DNA of 35,300 nucleotides from Syntrophomonadaceae bacterium (GCA_003563385.1 PWRZ01000152.1:1-35300); one strand, 5' to 3'. Positions 7,719 through 16,540 are shown, counted from the stretch's first letter. Notes: generated from the sequence alone by a model not told the origin. A program made the numbers and translations.

Positions 7719-8269
7719 CTTTCCCTGTCTTCCCTTTTTTCGGTTTCCGCTTCCGCCTCCAGGACTTCTTCCTCACCGGCCGAATGCTCTTCCTCGCCGG
7801 CGATCTTTTCTTTTATTTCTTCCTGCTCAGCTGATTCATCGACAGCTGATTCGGCAGTACCCTGCTGTTGTTCCGTGGTTGTTTCCACAGGAGGTGGATG
7901 GCTCTCCCCGGCTGCTGCCTCCCCGGCAGCCTCTTTTTCACCTTCTACCGCCAGGGCTTCTTCCTGGAGCTGCCCTACCTGTGCTAAAAGAGCATCGCGT
8001 TCTTTTTCAATGCCGTGCAGTTTTTCTTTTAGCTGATTTATTTCGCTGCGCAGGCTGCGCAGCTGCAGCCTTGTCCTTATATTTTTTACGAGGTTGATCA
8101 TGAAGATGACCAGCGCACCGAGTATAGCCGCTCCCAGTATGACCACAATAGCGGAGACTTCCGTTCTCCCGTAAAGATAGTTAATGATAATGGGATGTTG
8201 ATTGGCAATGGCAAAAATGGCAATTATGAGGCTGAAAATAAGGGCTAGAATTACGCCGAACTGGTTCAC
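7715..8269 (-). CDS. LapA-domain (DUF1049) membrane protein with acidic tail
   Basis: A small membrane protein with two hydrophobic segments at about residues 4-23 and 38-60 (numbered from the chosen start), the LapA/DUF1049 arrangement, with FAIANQHP in the first. A charged coiled-coil-like region at about 66-110 follows, then a low-complexity tail rich in glutamate and alanine. Related proteins in Proteobacteria (LapA/YciS) help assemble lipopolysaccharide. That role cannot apply in a Gram-positive cell, so its function here is unknown. I prefer the GTG at 8267-8269, because GGAGGT lies seven bases upstream of it. The earlier in-frame GTG at 8278 touches the ribosome site directly. It is coupled to recJ by a four-base overlap. 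Confidence 0.75.
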   Translation of the reverse strand: MNQFGVILALIFSLIIAIFAIANQHPIIINYLYGRTEVSAIVVILGAAILGALVIFMINLVKNIRTRLQLRSLRSEINQLKEKLHGIEKERDALLAQVGQLQEEALAVEGEKEAAGEAAAGESHPPPVETTTEQQQGTAESAVDESAEQEEIKEKIAGEEEHSAGEEEVLEAEAETEKREDRER

Positions 8270-8330
8270 CAGGTTCACCTCCTCTCCAAAAATAAACAGC
8301 GGTGATCAAACAGAACAGAATCAGTACGTG

Positions 8331-8361
8331 TATATAATTTTGTAAACAGGTTCCCGGTCAA
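8331..8361 (-). promoter_or_regulatory. Possible promoter for lapA-recJ
   Basis: In the gap between secF and the LapA-like gene, TTGACC (8356-8361) precedes an A/T-rich block with TATATA at 8331-8336 (19-base spacing) or ATTATA at 8333-8338 (17-base spacing). Either way the -10 match or the spacing is imperfect. Confidence 0.35.
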
Positions 8362-8465
8362 AGACAAACCCGGAATAAATTGTCCTTACTGCTATAATTC
8401 GCCATAGAGCTGCCCCTTTCCTGCTGACAAAAGAAGGGTACAAAAGATATTTGTATCTTCCCGCT

Positions 8466-9386
8466 TCAGGCATGCGCCTTTTGACCCTTTCTTTCCTTTT
8501 GATGCAGCAACAGCCACATCGGGCTGGCAATAAAAATAGAAGAATAGGTGCCGCTGATAATCCCAAGCAGGAGGGCCAGAGCAAAGACTCTCAGGTCCAT
8601 ACCTCCAACAAAGTAGTTGAACGCCATAAAAAGCGATATCAATACCGCCAGTGTCGTCAGGGAGGTATTTATTGAACGGGTCAGGTTTTCGTTGATACTG
8701 TCGTTGACAACCTCTTCAAGGCTTCTCTTGCGGCGAAACTTAAGGTTTTCCCTGATGCGGTCAAATATTACTATGGTGTCATTTATGGAGTAACCGACAA
8801 TGGTGAGCACAGCAGCTATGAAAGGGCTGTTAATCTCTATACTGAAAACAGAAAAAACGGCTACAATTATAAAAGCGTCGTGCAGCAGGGCTGCTATAGC
8901 GGAAAGGGCAAATTTAAACTCAAATCTTACCGTAATATAGACAACAATCCCGGCGACTGCAAAAAGCAGGGCCAGGAAAGCCTCCCTGGCAAGCTCCCTG
9001 CCGATAACAGCACCCACATTTTCCACGCGCAGGACATCTTCAGATGTAATTCCCGGCCAGTGCTCCTTAAAAGCGCCGATTACCTCGTTCCTGGTAGACT
9101 CGTCCAGGTGGGGTGCCTTTACAATGACTTCGTTTCCCCCGTGGGCGCCGTCTCGGCCCGCTCTCTGCAGGGGCACACCATCAAGGTCGAAAGGAGCGAG
9201 CAGCTCTCTTACTTCTTCCATGCTGTAATCATCGGCCAGGCGCAGGTGCAGGATCGTCCCGCCGGTGAAATCTATACCGAGGTTCAACCCGACAGACAGG
9301 AGCGAGACAATACCAACAGCGATAATGAGCCCTGAAATGATGAAGGCGGCGCGCTTGTATTTTAAAAAAGGGATTTTATATTTCAC
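8466..9386 (-). CDS. secF: Protein translocase subunit SecF
   Basis: SecF works with SecD in the cytoplasmic membrane, where the pair uses the proton motive force to help SecYEG export proteins. The 306-residue product has the family pattern: a first transmembrane helix at about 13-32, GIDFTGGT at about 37-44, an external P1-like domain to about 130, and then a five-helix block. Conserved segments include VGYSINDTIVIFDRIREN and TRSINTSLTTL. The start is GTG, eight or nine bases after GGAGGT, and overlaps the secD stop as GTGA. secD and secF are separate genes rather than the fused secDF of Bacillus. Confidence 0.96.
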   Translation of the reverse strand: MKYKIPFLKYKRAAFIISGLIIAVGIVSLLSVGLNLGIDFTGGTILHLRLADDYSMEEVRELLAPFDLDGVPLQRAGRDGAHGGNEVIVKAPHLDESTRNEVIGAFKEHWPGITSEDVLRVENVGAVIGRELAREAFLALLFAVAGIVVYITVRFEFKFALSAIAALLHDAFIIVAVFSVFSIEINSPFIAAVLTIVGYSINDTIVIFDRIRENLKFRRKRSLEEVVNDSINENLTRSINTSLTTLAVLISLFMAFNYFVGGMDLRVFALALLLGIISGTYSSIFIASPMWLLLHQKERKGQKAHA

Positions 9387-10624
9387 TGCGGGGATACCTC
9401 CTTAAAGCCCAGGTAGGAAGGAGTCTTGAGCATCTTGGATCGGGCAGCCAGGCGCAGCAGCATCCTGGTCAAAAATATCGCAGAGACAACGCTGGAAAAT
9501 ATGCCCACCAAAAGAACAACGGCAAAGCCCCTGACCGGACCGCTTGTCACCAGGAACAGCACTACCGCTGCAATCACCGTGGTGATGTTGGCATCAAGTA
9601 TGGCCCGCAGTGCTCTTTCAAACCCGGTGTTGATAGCAGCCAGCGTTGTCTTGCCCTTCTGTAGCTCTTCCTTAATACGCTCAAATATGATGATATTGGC
9701 ATCAACGGCCATACCGATAGATAATATCAGGCCGGCTATGCCGGGCAGCGTTATAGTAGCATTGAGCCCTGCCAGCAGTAAAAATACCAGGGCCAGGTAC
9801 ACTACCAGGCTGACGTCAGCCACCAGGCCGCCGAAACGGTAATAATAGAGCATAAAGGCCAGTACGATCATAAAGCCGACCATTCCGGCCTGAAAACTGA
9901 GCCGCAGGGCATCCTCACCCAGTACCGGCCCGATAGAACGCGTTTCCAGCTCAACCAGCTCTACGGGAAGAGCACCGGAACGAAGCATCAGGGCGATGTG
10001 CCTGGCCTCATCAGATGAAGGGATACCCGTTATAACGGCGTTGCCGTCCCGGATCACATTCTCCACGACCGGGGCGGAGACTAGCTCGTCATCAAGAAAA
10101 ATGGCGATGACCTCACCGAGATGCTCTTCCGTAGCAAGGGCAAACAACTCCCGGCCCTCGGCATCAAACTCAAGGGCAACGACGGGCTCGTTGTACTGTC
10201 CGTAGGTAAAACGGGCAGTCCTCAAGTTTGCGCCGGTGAGCAGAATATCTCCTTCAGGACTGACAAAATTTAGCATGGCGGTCCTGCCGATAGTCTCCAT
10301 AGCCTGGGCCTGGTCTTCTATGCCGGGCAGCTCTATGCGTATACGCCTCTCCCCCTCGCGCTGCAGGATCGGCTCCACTACTCCCAGCTCGTCTATCCTG
10401 TTGCGTATTATGCTCATGGCCCTCTGGATGGCATCGTGATCATGCTCTGCATCACCGGTCGTTGTGGCCTCCAAAAGGACGTAGACTCCTCCTTCCAGGT
10501 CCAATCCCTTTCGCAGGTAGCGCTCCCAGTTGAATAGGAACCCGGCTGAAGCAGCCACCAGGACCACCGTAATAACAATAAAAATAACAAAACCTCTCCG
10601 GGCACTTTTTCTTCCGGCTGACAA
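9383..10624 (-). CDS. secD: Protein translocase subunit SecD
   Basis: SecD is the partner of SecF in the accessory Sec complex. The 413-residue protein has a first transmembrane helix at about 12-30 followed by KGLDLEGGVYVLLE. A large extracytoplasmic P1 domain (about 50-245) follows, then a multi-helix C-terminal domain with GMAVDANIIIFERIKEE, the counterpart of the VGYSINDT region of SecF. The P1 domain is short compared with E. coli SecD (615 residues) but normal for Clostridia. The start is TTG at 10622-10624, six bases after GGAGG. No yajC is visible nearby. Confidence 0.95.
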   Translation of the reverse strand: MSAGRKSARRGFVIFIVITVVLVAASAGFLFNWERYLRKGLDLEGGVYVLLEATTTGDAEHDHDAIQRAMSIIRNRIDELGVVEPILQREGERRIRIELPGIEDQAQAMETIGRTAMLNFVSPEGDILLTGANLRTARFTYGQYNEPVVALEFDAEGRELFALATEEHLGEVIAIFLDDELVSAPVVENVIRDGNAVITGIPSSDEARHIALMLRSGALPVELVELETRSIGPVLGEDALRLSFQAGMVGFMIVLAFMLYYYRFGGLVADVSLVVYLALVFLLLAGLNATITLPGIAGLILSIGMAVDANIIIFERIKEELQKGKTTLAAINTGFERALRAILDANITTVIAAVVLFLVTSGPVRGFAVVLLVGIFSSVVSAIFLTRMLLRLAARSKMLKTPSYLGFKEVSPQ

Positions 10625-10668
10625 ATTAATCCTCCTTCACATCAAACTTGTCTGCTCCTTAAATATCC

Positions 10669-10702
10669 GGCACAGCAGCGCCCTGTTTCTGCCTGCTGTG
10701 CC
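10669..10702 (-). terminator. Strong hairpin between the HD gene and secD
   Basis: GGCACAGCAG (10669-10678) and CTGCTGTGCC (10693-10702) form a perfect 10-bp stem with a 14-base loop. On the minus strand it is followed only by GGATATTTAAGG, not a T-run. It may be a weak terminator, a processing site or a stabiliser of the secDF message. I saw no convincing promoter in the rest of the 151-bp gap. Confidence 0.45.
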
Positions 10703-10775
10703 TGCAGCACGGGAAAACAGTCCTTCTTACTTCGGTCCTGCTGGAGCTGCCCGTTTAAGACCCTTCAGGCTTTCT

Positions 10776-11459
10776 TTAAAGAAGCTGAACTTCATTGATG
10801 ACAAGGGCAAACCGGGCTGACAGGAAATCGGCGGCCCGGCGGCAGAGGATCATGCGGATCAAGAAGATCTCAAAGTATTCCATCACCCTGCTGATCTGAG
10901 TATCAATTTTCAGCCTCAGGGTAACGGTTCTCTCACCGGGGTCCAGCTCCAGCGCGGACTCCTCGACAGCGTAGTTGACACGGTCGTGAATATCAAACCT
11001 GGCAAAATCCCTGTTGCGGACCCTGGTGCGGTGCACATCGGCCTTGTCGGCCAGTATTACGGCAGCCGATACATTGCTGACCGGGTGGCCGTTTTTCTCG
11101 TCATGGTTGCCAATGGCAGCCGCTATTGTCGTAATCTCTTCATTTTCCATCCCCAGCTCCCTCAATACGCTCATGGCGATAAGGGCACCGCTGTAATAAT
11201 GGTGGCTTCTTTCCACCACGTTGCCGATATCGTGCAAGTACCCGGCAATGGCGGCCAGCTCTGCTTCCCTTTCCGTATAGCCCATTTCGGACATTATCCG
11301 GTAAGCGGTGCGGGCAACCGTCCCCGTATGGCGGAAGCTGTGCTCTGTATACCCGAGCACGCCCAGGTTGTCATTGGCCCTTTGTATACAGGCAGTGACA
11401 AAAGGATGGTTCCGAATATCGTCCAGGGTAATAACTCTTTTCTCTGTCCCGCTGCTCAT
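10776..11459 (-). CDS. HD-domain phosphohydrolase
   Basis: A cytoplasmic metal-dependent phosphohydrolase of the HD superfamily, 227 residues. The metal site is visible as H44 (in HSFRHT), H75-D76 (YLHDIGN), a further histidine pair in SHHYY, and NHDE near residue 118. The region after about 170 is not catalytic and includes a stretch rich in E and L. Substrates in this superfamily vary widely (nucleotides, cyclic dinucleotides, phosphonates), and nothing here tells which applies. The gene lies between aroB and secD. ATG is preceded by CAGGTG. Close homologues next to secDF are, from memory, frequent in Peptococcaceae, but their role is not known to me. Confidence 0.85.
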   Translation of the reverse strand: MSSGTEKRVITLDDIRNHPFVTACIQRANDNLGVLGYTEHSFRHTGTVARTAYRIMSEMGYTEREAELAAIAGYLHDIGNVVERSHHYYSGALIAMSVLRELGMENEEITTIAAAIGNHDEKNGHPVSNVSAAVILADKADVHRTRVRNRDFARFDIHDRVNYAVEESALELDPGERTVTLRLKIDTQISRVMEYFEIFLIRMILCRRAADFLSARFALVINEVQLL

Positions 11460-11517
11460 TAAACAACACCTGCTTTGTTCTTTGTATCTATTATCCAGCT
11501 CTTTATTTTCCCCTCTT

Positions 11518-12621
11518 TTACAGCTGTATTATTTCTCCACCCAAAAATTCTTCTATTACTCTTGATACCAGGTGTTCAGGTGGAGATCTGTATATTGATA
11601 CCCTGCCTATTTCTTCGGGAAGGATAAAAATAAGCTCTTCTCTTTCTTTCTTCTTGTCAAAAAGCAGCGCTTTCATTACAGAATGCACGGTAAGCCCCGC
11701 TGGAGGTCCTGGAGGGTTAAGCTTTTTGACAATATTGACAATCCTTTTTTCAGCAGGGCGGTCCAATCTACCCAGGCAGGCAGAAAGCCGTGCCGCCATG
11801 GCCATACCGCATGCCACCGCCTCACCGTGCAGGTAGTGCCGGTAGCCGGTAGCTGCCTCAAGGGCGTGACCGAAAGTGTGTCCAAAATTTAATATCCGCC
11901 GCAGGTCCTCTTCTCTTTCGTCAAGGAAAACTATTTTCCCTTTTATGGCTACAGACGCGGCTATTAACATCACCAGTTCCCTGCTGTTAAAATGCCCGTT
12001 CCTGAAAAAAATTTTCTCCAGCCGTTCAAAAAGCCTGCCGTCCCAGATAACACCGTACTTCACCAGCTCGGCCAGCCCGGCCTTAAACTCCCTCCCGGGG
12101 AGTGTGGCAAGGGTGGCAACATCGCTCAAAACGGCGGTCGGCTGGTAGAAGGCGCCGATAATGTTCTTTGCCAGTGGATGGTTAACGGCCACCTTGCCGC
12201 CGACGCTGCTGTCGATCATGGCCAGAAGGGTCGTGGGCACCTGCACGTAAGGAATTCCCCGCAGGTAAGTGGCGGCCACAAAGCCGGCCAGGTCTCCGAC
12301 CACCCCTCCTCCCAGCGCCACAATGGCGGACCTCCTGTCAAGGCCTGCAGCCAGCGCCTTTGAATAAATACGTGCAGCCACGTCAAGCGACTTGTCACTT
12401 TCCCCTCCATGGAGCACTTCCAGGTGCGGCTCAAAGCCTCCCCGCTTCAAGGACTGCAGGCAGCCCTCCGCGTAGTGAGCGCAGACATTCCTGTCGCTGA
12501 CCAGGAGCAGGGAACAGGCCGGCAGGTGCCCGGCCAGGATGATACCCAGTTTCTCTATTAGGTGGCGCCCCAGGTAAACGGGGTAGCTTTTTGGACCGGC
12601 CCGCAAAACCACTTTCAGCAT
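11518..12621 (-). CDS. aroB: 3-Dehydroquinate synthase
   Basis: AroB converts 3-deoxy-D-arabino-heptulosonate 7-phosphate to 3-dehydroquinate, the second step of the shikimate pathway, using NAD and a divalent metal. The 367-residue protein has the NAD-binding GGGVVGDLAGF segment (about 103-113), the PTTLLAMIDSSVGGK motif (about 128-142), and metal-ligand regions AELVKYG, FGHTFGHALE and HGEAVACGM. All expected residues are present. Its ATG lies inside the last codons of aroC (seven-base overlap), so the two are coupled. The first enzyme of the pathway (aroF) and aroA are in a different operon 8-12 kb away. Confidence 0.96.
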   Translation of the reverse strand: MLKVVLRAGPKSYPVYLGRHLIEKLGIILAGHLPACSLLLVSDRNVCAHYAEGCLQSLKRGGFEPHLEVLHGGESDKSLDVAARIYSKALAAGLDRRSAIVALGGGVVGDLAGFVAATYLRGIPYVQVPTTLLAMIDSSVGGKVAVNHPLAKNIIGAFYQPTAVLSDVATLATLPGREFKAGLAELVKYGVIWDGRLFERLEKIFFRNGHFNSRELVMLIAASVAIKGKIVFLDEREEDLRRILNFGHTFGHALEAATGYRHYLHGEAVACGMAMAARLSACLGRLDRPAEKRIVNIVKKLNPPGPPAGLTVHSVMKALLFDKKKEREELIFILPEEIGRVSIYRSPPEHLVSRVIEEFLGGEIIQL

Positions 12622-13835
12622 TTAATATCCCCCAGGTAACCCTCGAGCAGTTTCCGGTAACCCTGAAAACCGGCTTCCATTTCCTGGAGGGAGTCCCCGG
12701 AAAATTTTTCCCTCAGGGCCCGGGCTATCTCCCAGGATACGGCTGCCTCACCCACTACAGAAGCCGCCGGCACGGCACAGACATCGGAGCGTTCCACCTC
12801 CGCCAGGCAGGTATGCCCCGTCTCCAGGTCTACACTGGGCAGTGAGTTTAACAGTGTCGGTATCGGCTTCATGGCCGCCCTCACGGTGATGGGCTGCCCG
12901 TTGGATACTCCCCCCTCCAGGCCGCCGGCATTGTTGGAGGGTCTTTTCAAAAGCCCTTCTTCGCCCAGCTCTATGGGGTCGTGCACCCGCGATCCCGGTC
13001 GTGCCGCCGCCTCCAGGCCAAGCCCCACTTCAACGGCCTTAATTCCGGGGATACTCATAAGCGCGGCCGCGAGCCGACCGTCAAGGCGCCTGTCCCAGTG
13101 GACATAGCTTCCCAGGCCCGGCGGGACACCCTCTACTTGAACTTCAATAATCCCCCCCACGGTATCACCGTTTTCACGGGCACGGTCAATACTGTCGAGC
13201 ATCTTTTTCTCCGCTTCCCCATCGGGGCAGTAAAGGGGGGAACGGCCTGCTGATTCCTTAATATTACAGATATGCCATCCCGGCGGCAAAGGGGCGGCCC
13301 TTATCTCTCCAATCGCAACCACGTATCCGAGGACAGTGATCCCGAAGTGCTCCAACATCTGCTGGGCAACAGCACCCACGGCCACACGCATTGCTGTCTC
13401 CCGGGCACTGGCCCTCTCCAGCACACTGCGCAGGTCGGCATGCAGGTATTTCAAGCCGCCGGCCAGGTCGGCATGCCCGGGACGCGGGCTGGTCACTTTT
13501 TTTTCACCGCTTTCATCCCCCGGATCTGCAGACATTACCTTCTGCCAGTTGACCCAGTCCCTGTTCTCAATAATTATGGACAGGGGGCTGCCCAGGGTCC
13601 GGCCGAAGCGTACCCCCGAAAGGAAACGGGCCCGGTCTTTTTCTATGGCCATTCTTCCCCCGCGGCCGTAACCTCCCTGGCGCCTGGCCAGCTGACGGTC
13701 AATATATCCCTTATCCAGCGTAAGGTTGGAGGGCAGGCCTTCAATAATGCCCACAACCGCCGGTCCATGTGATTCTCCTGCTGTAAGATAGCGCATTACC
13801 TGCCGGCAAAAGCAGGACCTGTTTGGGATAAACAT
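12615..13835 (-). CDS. aroC: Chorismate synthase
   Basis: AroC makes chorismate from 5-enolpyruvylshikimate 3-phosphate with reduced FMN, the last common step for aromatic amino acids. The diagnostic segments are present: the N-terminal AGESHG motif, RRQGGYGRGGRM, RPGHADLAGGLKY, RASARETAMRVAVGA and the SNAAG-like RPSNNAGGLEGG. Family members usually begin at MRYLTAGESHG, which here is residue 14 (ATG at 13794-13796). That inner ATG has only a poor ribosome site. The outer ATG at 13835 has AGGAG seven bases upstream, so I give the outer start but regard the choice as open. From the inner start the protein is 393 residues, the usual length. Confidence 0.95.
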   Translation of the reverse strand: MFIPNRSCFCRQVMRYLTAGESHGPAVVGIIEGLPSNLTLDKGYIDRQLARRQGGYGRGGRMAIEKDRARFLSGVRFGRTLGSPLSIIIENRDWVNWQKVMSADPGDESGEKKVTSPRPGHADLAGGLKYLHADLRSVLERASARETAMRVAVGAVAQQMLEHFGITVLGYVVAIGEIRAAPLPPGWHICNIKESAGRSPLYCPDGEAEKKMLDSIDRARENGDTVGGIIEVQVEGVPPGLGSYVHWDRRLDGRLAAALMSIPGIKAVEVGLGLEAAARPGSRVHDPIELGEEGLLKRPSNNAGGLEGGVSNGQPITVRAAMKPIPTLLNSLPSVDLETGHTCLAEVERSDVCAVPAASVVGEAAVSWEIARALREKFSGDSLQEMEAGFQGYRKLLEGYLGDIKC

Positions 13836-13881
13836 GCCGCTGCTCCTGCCAGGTTCCCTCCTTTAACTTAACCGCCTAACC

Positions 13882-14020
13882 CTACAGCGAAAGATTGTCT
13901 CTCATAGCTACATCGCTAGCCACAGGGGACGGTTCCATCGTCTTCCCTTCGGGCCTCCGCTTCGCTACGGTGACGCTCGAACCGTCCCCGTGGCAACGCT
14001 CAGTGCAAGTTTCGCTGTAG
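13882..14020. mobile_element. 139-bp MITE-like palindrome with 7-bp flanking repeats
   Basis: The outer inverted repeats are CTACAGCGAAA (13882-13892) and TTTCGCTGTAG (14010-14020), 11 of 11 bases. The inner ones are CCAC-A-GGGGACGGTTC (13920-13935) and GAACCGTCCCC-GTGG (13979-13993). The direct repeat CCTAACC is at 13875-13881 and 14022-14028, directly against the left end and one base from the right end, like a target-site duplication. There is no coding capacity. It sits just after the ogt stop codon and before aroC. The inner GGGGACGGTTC word is also in the tandem repeat at 1891-1930. The whole could fold into one long hairpin in RNA or DNA. Confidence 0.7.
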
Positions 14021-14029
14021 ACCTAACCG

Positions 14030-14566
14030 CTACTTTAAAACACCTTCCAGCTTCAACAGCTCTCTTTTCCAGTGAAGACCGCAGCTAAATCCCACCAGTT
14101 CGCCTCCCTGCCCGACGACACGGTGACAGGGGATAAGAATGGGGGTTCTATTACGCGCCAATGCCTGGCCGACGGCCCTGGCCCCTCCGGGAGCCCCTGC
14201 TTCTTCGGCCACCTCACTGTAAGTACACGTCCGGCCGTAAGGTATCCTCTTTGTTATGGCGAGTACTTTCAATGCCCATGGAGAATAACCATCCATTAAA
14301 ATAGGATAATTAAACTCCGTTTCACGGCCGGCGAAGTAGCTGCGCAGGTCCTCTGCCAGCCCCGGCCACATTTTTCTGTCCTCCGTGCTTCCGCATCCTA
14401 AAAGAGGCTCGGAACCCTTTTCAGCCAGCAAAATGCGGAATATACCCATTTGATTGTAATAAATAATTACCGTGCCCGGAGAAAATTCCAGTTTATGGTG
14501 TTTCATATTGTTAAAGGGCACTTCCCCCGGGGTGATCATCCTGCACGCCCCTTCAGTATGTTTCAT
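14030..14566 (-). CDS. ogt: Methylated-DNA-protein cysteine methyltransferase
   Basis: A suicide repair protein that transfers the methyl group from O6-methylguanine to its own cysteine. The active-site motif IPCHRV is intact with C147 as acceptor. The DNA-binding helix-turn-helix region [13 protein letters not shown] (about 108-120), an [10 protein letters not shown] segment (about 130-139) and the GFSCGL...KxxLLxLEG tail follow the family. The first 28 or so residues are poorly conserved, so a start at the inner ATG (M21) is possible. The outer ATG overlaps the end of hisI by 14 bases. Placement behind hisA-hisF-hisI looks like simple co-transcription rather than a functional tie. Confidence 0.92.
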   Translation of the reverse strand: MKHTEGACRMITPGEVPFNNMKHHKLEFSPGTVIIYYNQMGIFRILLAEKGSEPLLGCGSTEDRKMWPGLAEDLRSYFAGRETEFNYPILMDGYSPWALKVLAITKRIPYGRTCTYSEVAEEAGAPGGARAVGQALARNRTPILIPCHRVVGQGGELVGFSCGLHWKRELLKLEGVLK

Positions 14567-14912
14567 TTCCCAACCCCCCAGTCAGCTGCAGGGAACGGTA
14601 AAAACAGCTCCTCTCCCCGGTATGGCACGCCGGTCCTTTCTGGTGTACCTTTATTAAAAGGGTATCGGCATCGCAGTCGTAAAGTATTCTTTTAACTGCC
14701 TGGATATTCCCGGAGCTCTCTCCCTTTTGCCACAGCTTATTCCTGCTGCGGCTCCAGAACCACGACCGGCCCGTCTGCAGGGTTTTTTCCAAAGAATGCC
14801 GGTTCATGTATGCCAGCATCAGCACCTCGCCGCTGTCATCATCCTGCACAATAGCGGGAATAAGCTCGTACCTGTCAAAGGAGATACAAGACAGGGCTTC
14901 ATCAATATTCAT
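14553..14912 (-). CDS. hisI: Phosphoribosyl-AMP cyclohydrolase
   Basis: HisI opens the adenine ring of phosphoribosyl-AMP, the third step of histidine synthesis, with zinc. The 119-residue protein has [24 protein letters not shown] and the metal-binding YDCDADTLL and [12 protein letters not shown] segments. It is the stand-alone form: there is no C-terminal HisE (pyrophosphohydrolase) domain and no hisE gene in the window, so that activity must be encoded elsewhere. The ATG overlaps the stop of hisF as ATGA. Confidence 0.95.
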   Translation of the reverse strand: MNIDEALSCISFDRYELIPAIVQDDDSGEVLMLAYMNRHSLEKTLQTGRSWFWSRSRNKLWQKGESSGNIQAVKRILYDCDADTLLIKVHQKGPACHTGERSCFYRSLQLTGGLGNETY

Positions 14913-15673
14913 GGTCTTAAATCTACCTCCAGGCCCTGCTCAAGCAGGTATCTTTTTACCTCTTCGACTGTAAAATGGCCGTAGTGAAATACGGAGGCAG
15001 CAAGGGCCGCATCCGCTTCACCTTCGGTAAGGACCCGGGCAAAGTGCTCAATTTTGCCCGCCCCGCCTGACGCTATAACGGGGATGGACACTTTTTCGGC
15101 GACGGCCATCGTCAGTAAAATATCGTAACCGTCTCTGCCGCCGTCGGCGTCCATGCTCGTGAGCAGTATCTCTCCCGCACCGAGCTGTTCCGCCCGCACC
15201 GCCCAGTCAACGGCGGAAATACCGGTCGCCATCCTCCCGCCGTGCGTATATACTTCCCAATCCTGCATTTCACCGTTCCAGGAGGCATCGATAGCAACAA
15301 CTATGCATCCGATGCCGAGCTCGCGGGCGGCCTCTTCAATAATGAGGGGGTTCTCCAGTGCCGCCGTGCTTACGGAAACCTTGTCCGCGCCCGCCCCAGT
15401 AATAGCGCGCATTTGTTCCACGGTCGAGATGCCTCCGCCTACAATAAAAGGTATGGAAACTTCACGGGCCACCCTTGCGGCCATATCGAGCATAGTTTCC
15501 CTCTTTTCCGGTGTAGCGGTAATGTCCAGGAAAACCAGCTCGTCGGCACCGCTTTTGTCATAATACCGGGCCAGCTCAACAGGGTCACCGGCATCCTTTA
15601 GATGGACAAATTTAACACCCTTTACCACGCGACCGTCCTTAACATCGAGACACGGTATTATCCTTTTGCTCAA
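14909..15673 (-). CDS. hisF: Imidazole glycerol phosphate synthase, cyclase subunit
   Basis: HisF joins with glutaminase HisH to make imidazole glycerol phosphate and AICAR from PRFAR. It is a (beta/alpha)8 barrel of 254 residues. The catalytic aspartates are D11 ([12 protein letters not shown]) and the one in [10 protein letters not shown]. The phosphate-binding glycines are in FIVGGGIS and VIASGGAG. I start it at TTG (15671-15673), because AAGGAGG lies seven bases upstream and the protein then begins [10 protein letters not shown] as in the family. A longer reading frame extends 38 codons upstream through GC-rich spacer and is not conserved-looking. hisH is not in the window. Confidence 0.95.
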   Translation of the reverse strand: MSKRIIPCLDVKDGRVVKGVKFVHLKDAGDPVELARYYDKSGADELVFLDITATPEKRETMLDMAARVAREVSIPFIVGGGISTVEQMRAITGAGADKVSVSTAALENPLIIEEAARELGIGCIVVAIDASWNGEMQDWEVYTHGGRMATGISAVDWAVRAEQLGAGEILLTSMDADGGRDGYDILLTMAVAEKVSIPVIASGGAGKIEHFARVLTEGEADAALAASVFHYGHFTVEEVKRYLLEQGLEVDLRP

Positions 15674-15701
15674 AGAGTGGCCTCCTTCCCCTCGCTGAAA
15701 T

Positions 15702-15777
15702 GGCGGCAGGAAACCGCCTCCGCAGCCCCGTGCATCGCGGGTTGCTGCGCCGTCCCGGCGGGTTAAAGCGGCCCGCC
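15702..15777 (-). repeat. Three adjacent GC-rich hairpins in the hisA-hisF spacer
   Basis: The 138-bp spacer is far richer in GC than its neighbours. It contains stems GGCGG/CCGCC (15702-15718), GCAGC plus CCCG paired with CGGG plus GCTGC (15722-15748) and GGCGGG/CCCGCC (15757-15777). No T-run follows on the minus strand. They may tune hisF translation or mRNA decay, or be a decayed repeat element. Confidence 0.45.
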
Positions 15778-15811
15778 TTCGGCCCACGGTGGACCTGCCC
15801 CGCGCTGCAGC

Positions 15812-16540
15812 TCATCTTTTTTCTATTTTGGCGACAGCCTCCTTCAGGGTGAATTTACCTGTATAAAGGGCCTGTCCCACTATAACCCCACTGATGCCCA
15901 TGTGCTGCATTTTTTTAATACTGAAAAGGTCTTCCAGTGAAGAGACCCCTCCGGAGGCAACGAGAGGGATGCTGAGCGCGGCAGCCATTTTGGCCAGGCT
16001 TTCCAGGTTGGGGCCCTCCAGGGTGCCGTCACGGGAAATGTCGGTATAAATAATTTCCTTTACCCCGCACTCCTGCATTTGGAGGGCAAATTGGACTGCT
16101 TCCTTTTCAGAGCCCTGCACCCACCCCTTGACGGCCACCATGCCGTCTCTGGCATCAATACCGACAATAACCTTTTCCCCGTAACTGTGTACCAGTTCCC
16201 TGACCAGCTCCCCGTTCTCTACTGCCGCCGTCCCCAGGATAACCTTATCCACACCCAGCTCAAAGGTATTCTCCACCGTCTGCCTGTCCCTCATGCCCCC
16301 GCCGAGCTGAACCGGTATATTGACACGGTCCGCAATAGCGGCTACGGCCCGGGAATTAACCGGCCGGCCTTGAAAGGCCCCGTTCAGGTCAACAACGTGC
16401 AGGCGCATAGCCCCCTCGGCCTCCCAACGCACCGCCATTTCGGCCGGGTTGTCGCTGTATACCGTTTTTTTTCTTTCATCCCCCCTGAGGAGGCGAACAC
16501 AGCGACCCTCGTACAAATCTATCGCTGGAATGACATGCAT
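15812..16540 (-). CDS. hisA: ProFAR isomerase (phosphoribosylformimino-AICAR-P isomerase)
   Basis: HisA carries out the Amadori rearrangement of ProFAR to PRFAR, the step before HisF. The 242-residue barrel has catalytic D8 (PAIDLYEGRCVRL), the second acid in IYTDISRDGT, and phosphate-binding GGGMRD and ASGGVSS segments. Histidine pathway neighbours are hisF and hisI downstream. hisG, hisD, hisB, hisC and hisH are not here. It starts a transcription unit of its own: the promoter lies between it and bshA. Confidence 0.96.
   Translation of the reverse strand: MHVIPAIDLYEGRCVRLLRGDERKKTVYSDNPAEMAVRWEAEGAMRLHVVDLNGAFQGRPVNSRAVAAIADRVNIPVQLGGGMRDRQTVENTFELGVDKVILGTAAVENGELVRELVHSYGEKVIVGIDARDGMVAVKGWVQGSEKEAVQFALQMQECGVKEIIYTDISRDGTLEGPNLESLAKMAAALSIPLVASGGVSSLEDLFSIKKMQHMGISGVIVGQALYTGKFTLKEAVAKIEKR

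Noticed and set aside
15674-15787. N-terminal extension of hisF
   Set aside because: The extra 38 codons run through GC-rich hairpins, and a TTG with an ideal ribosome site gives the normal HisF N-terminus.
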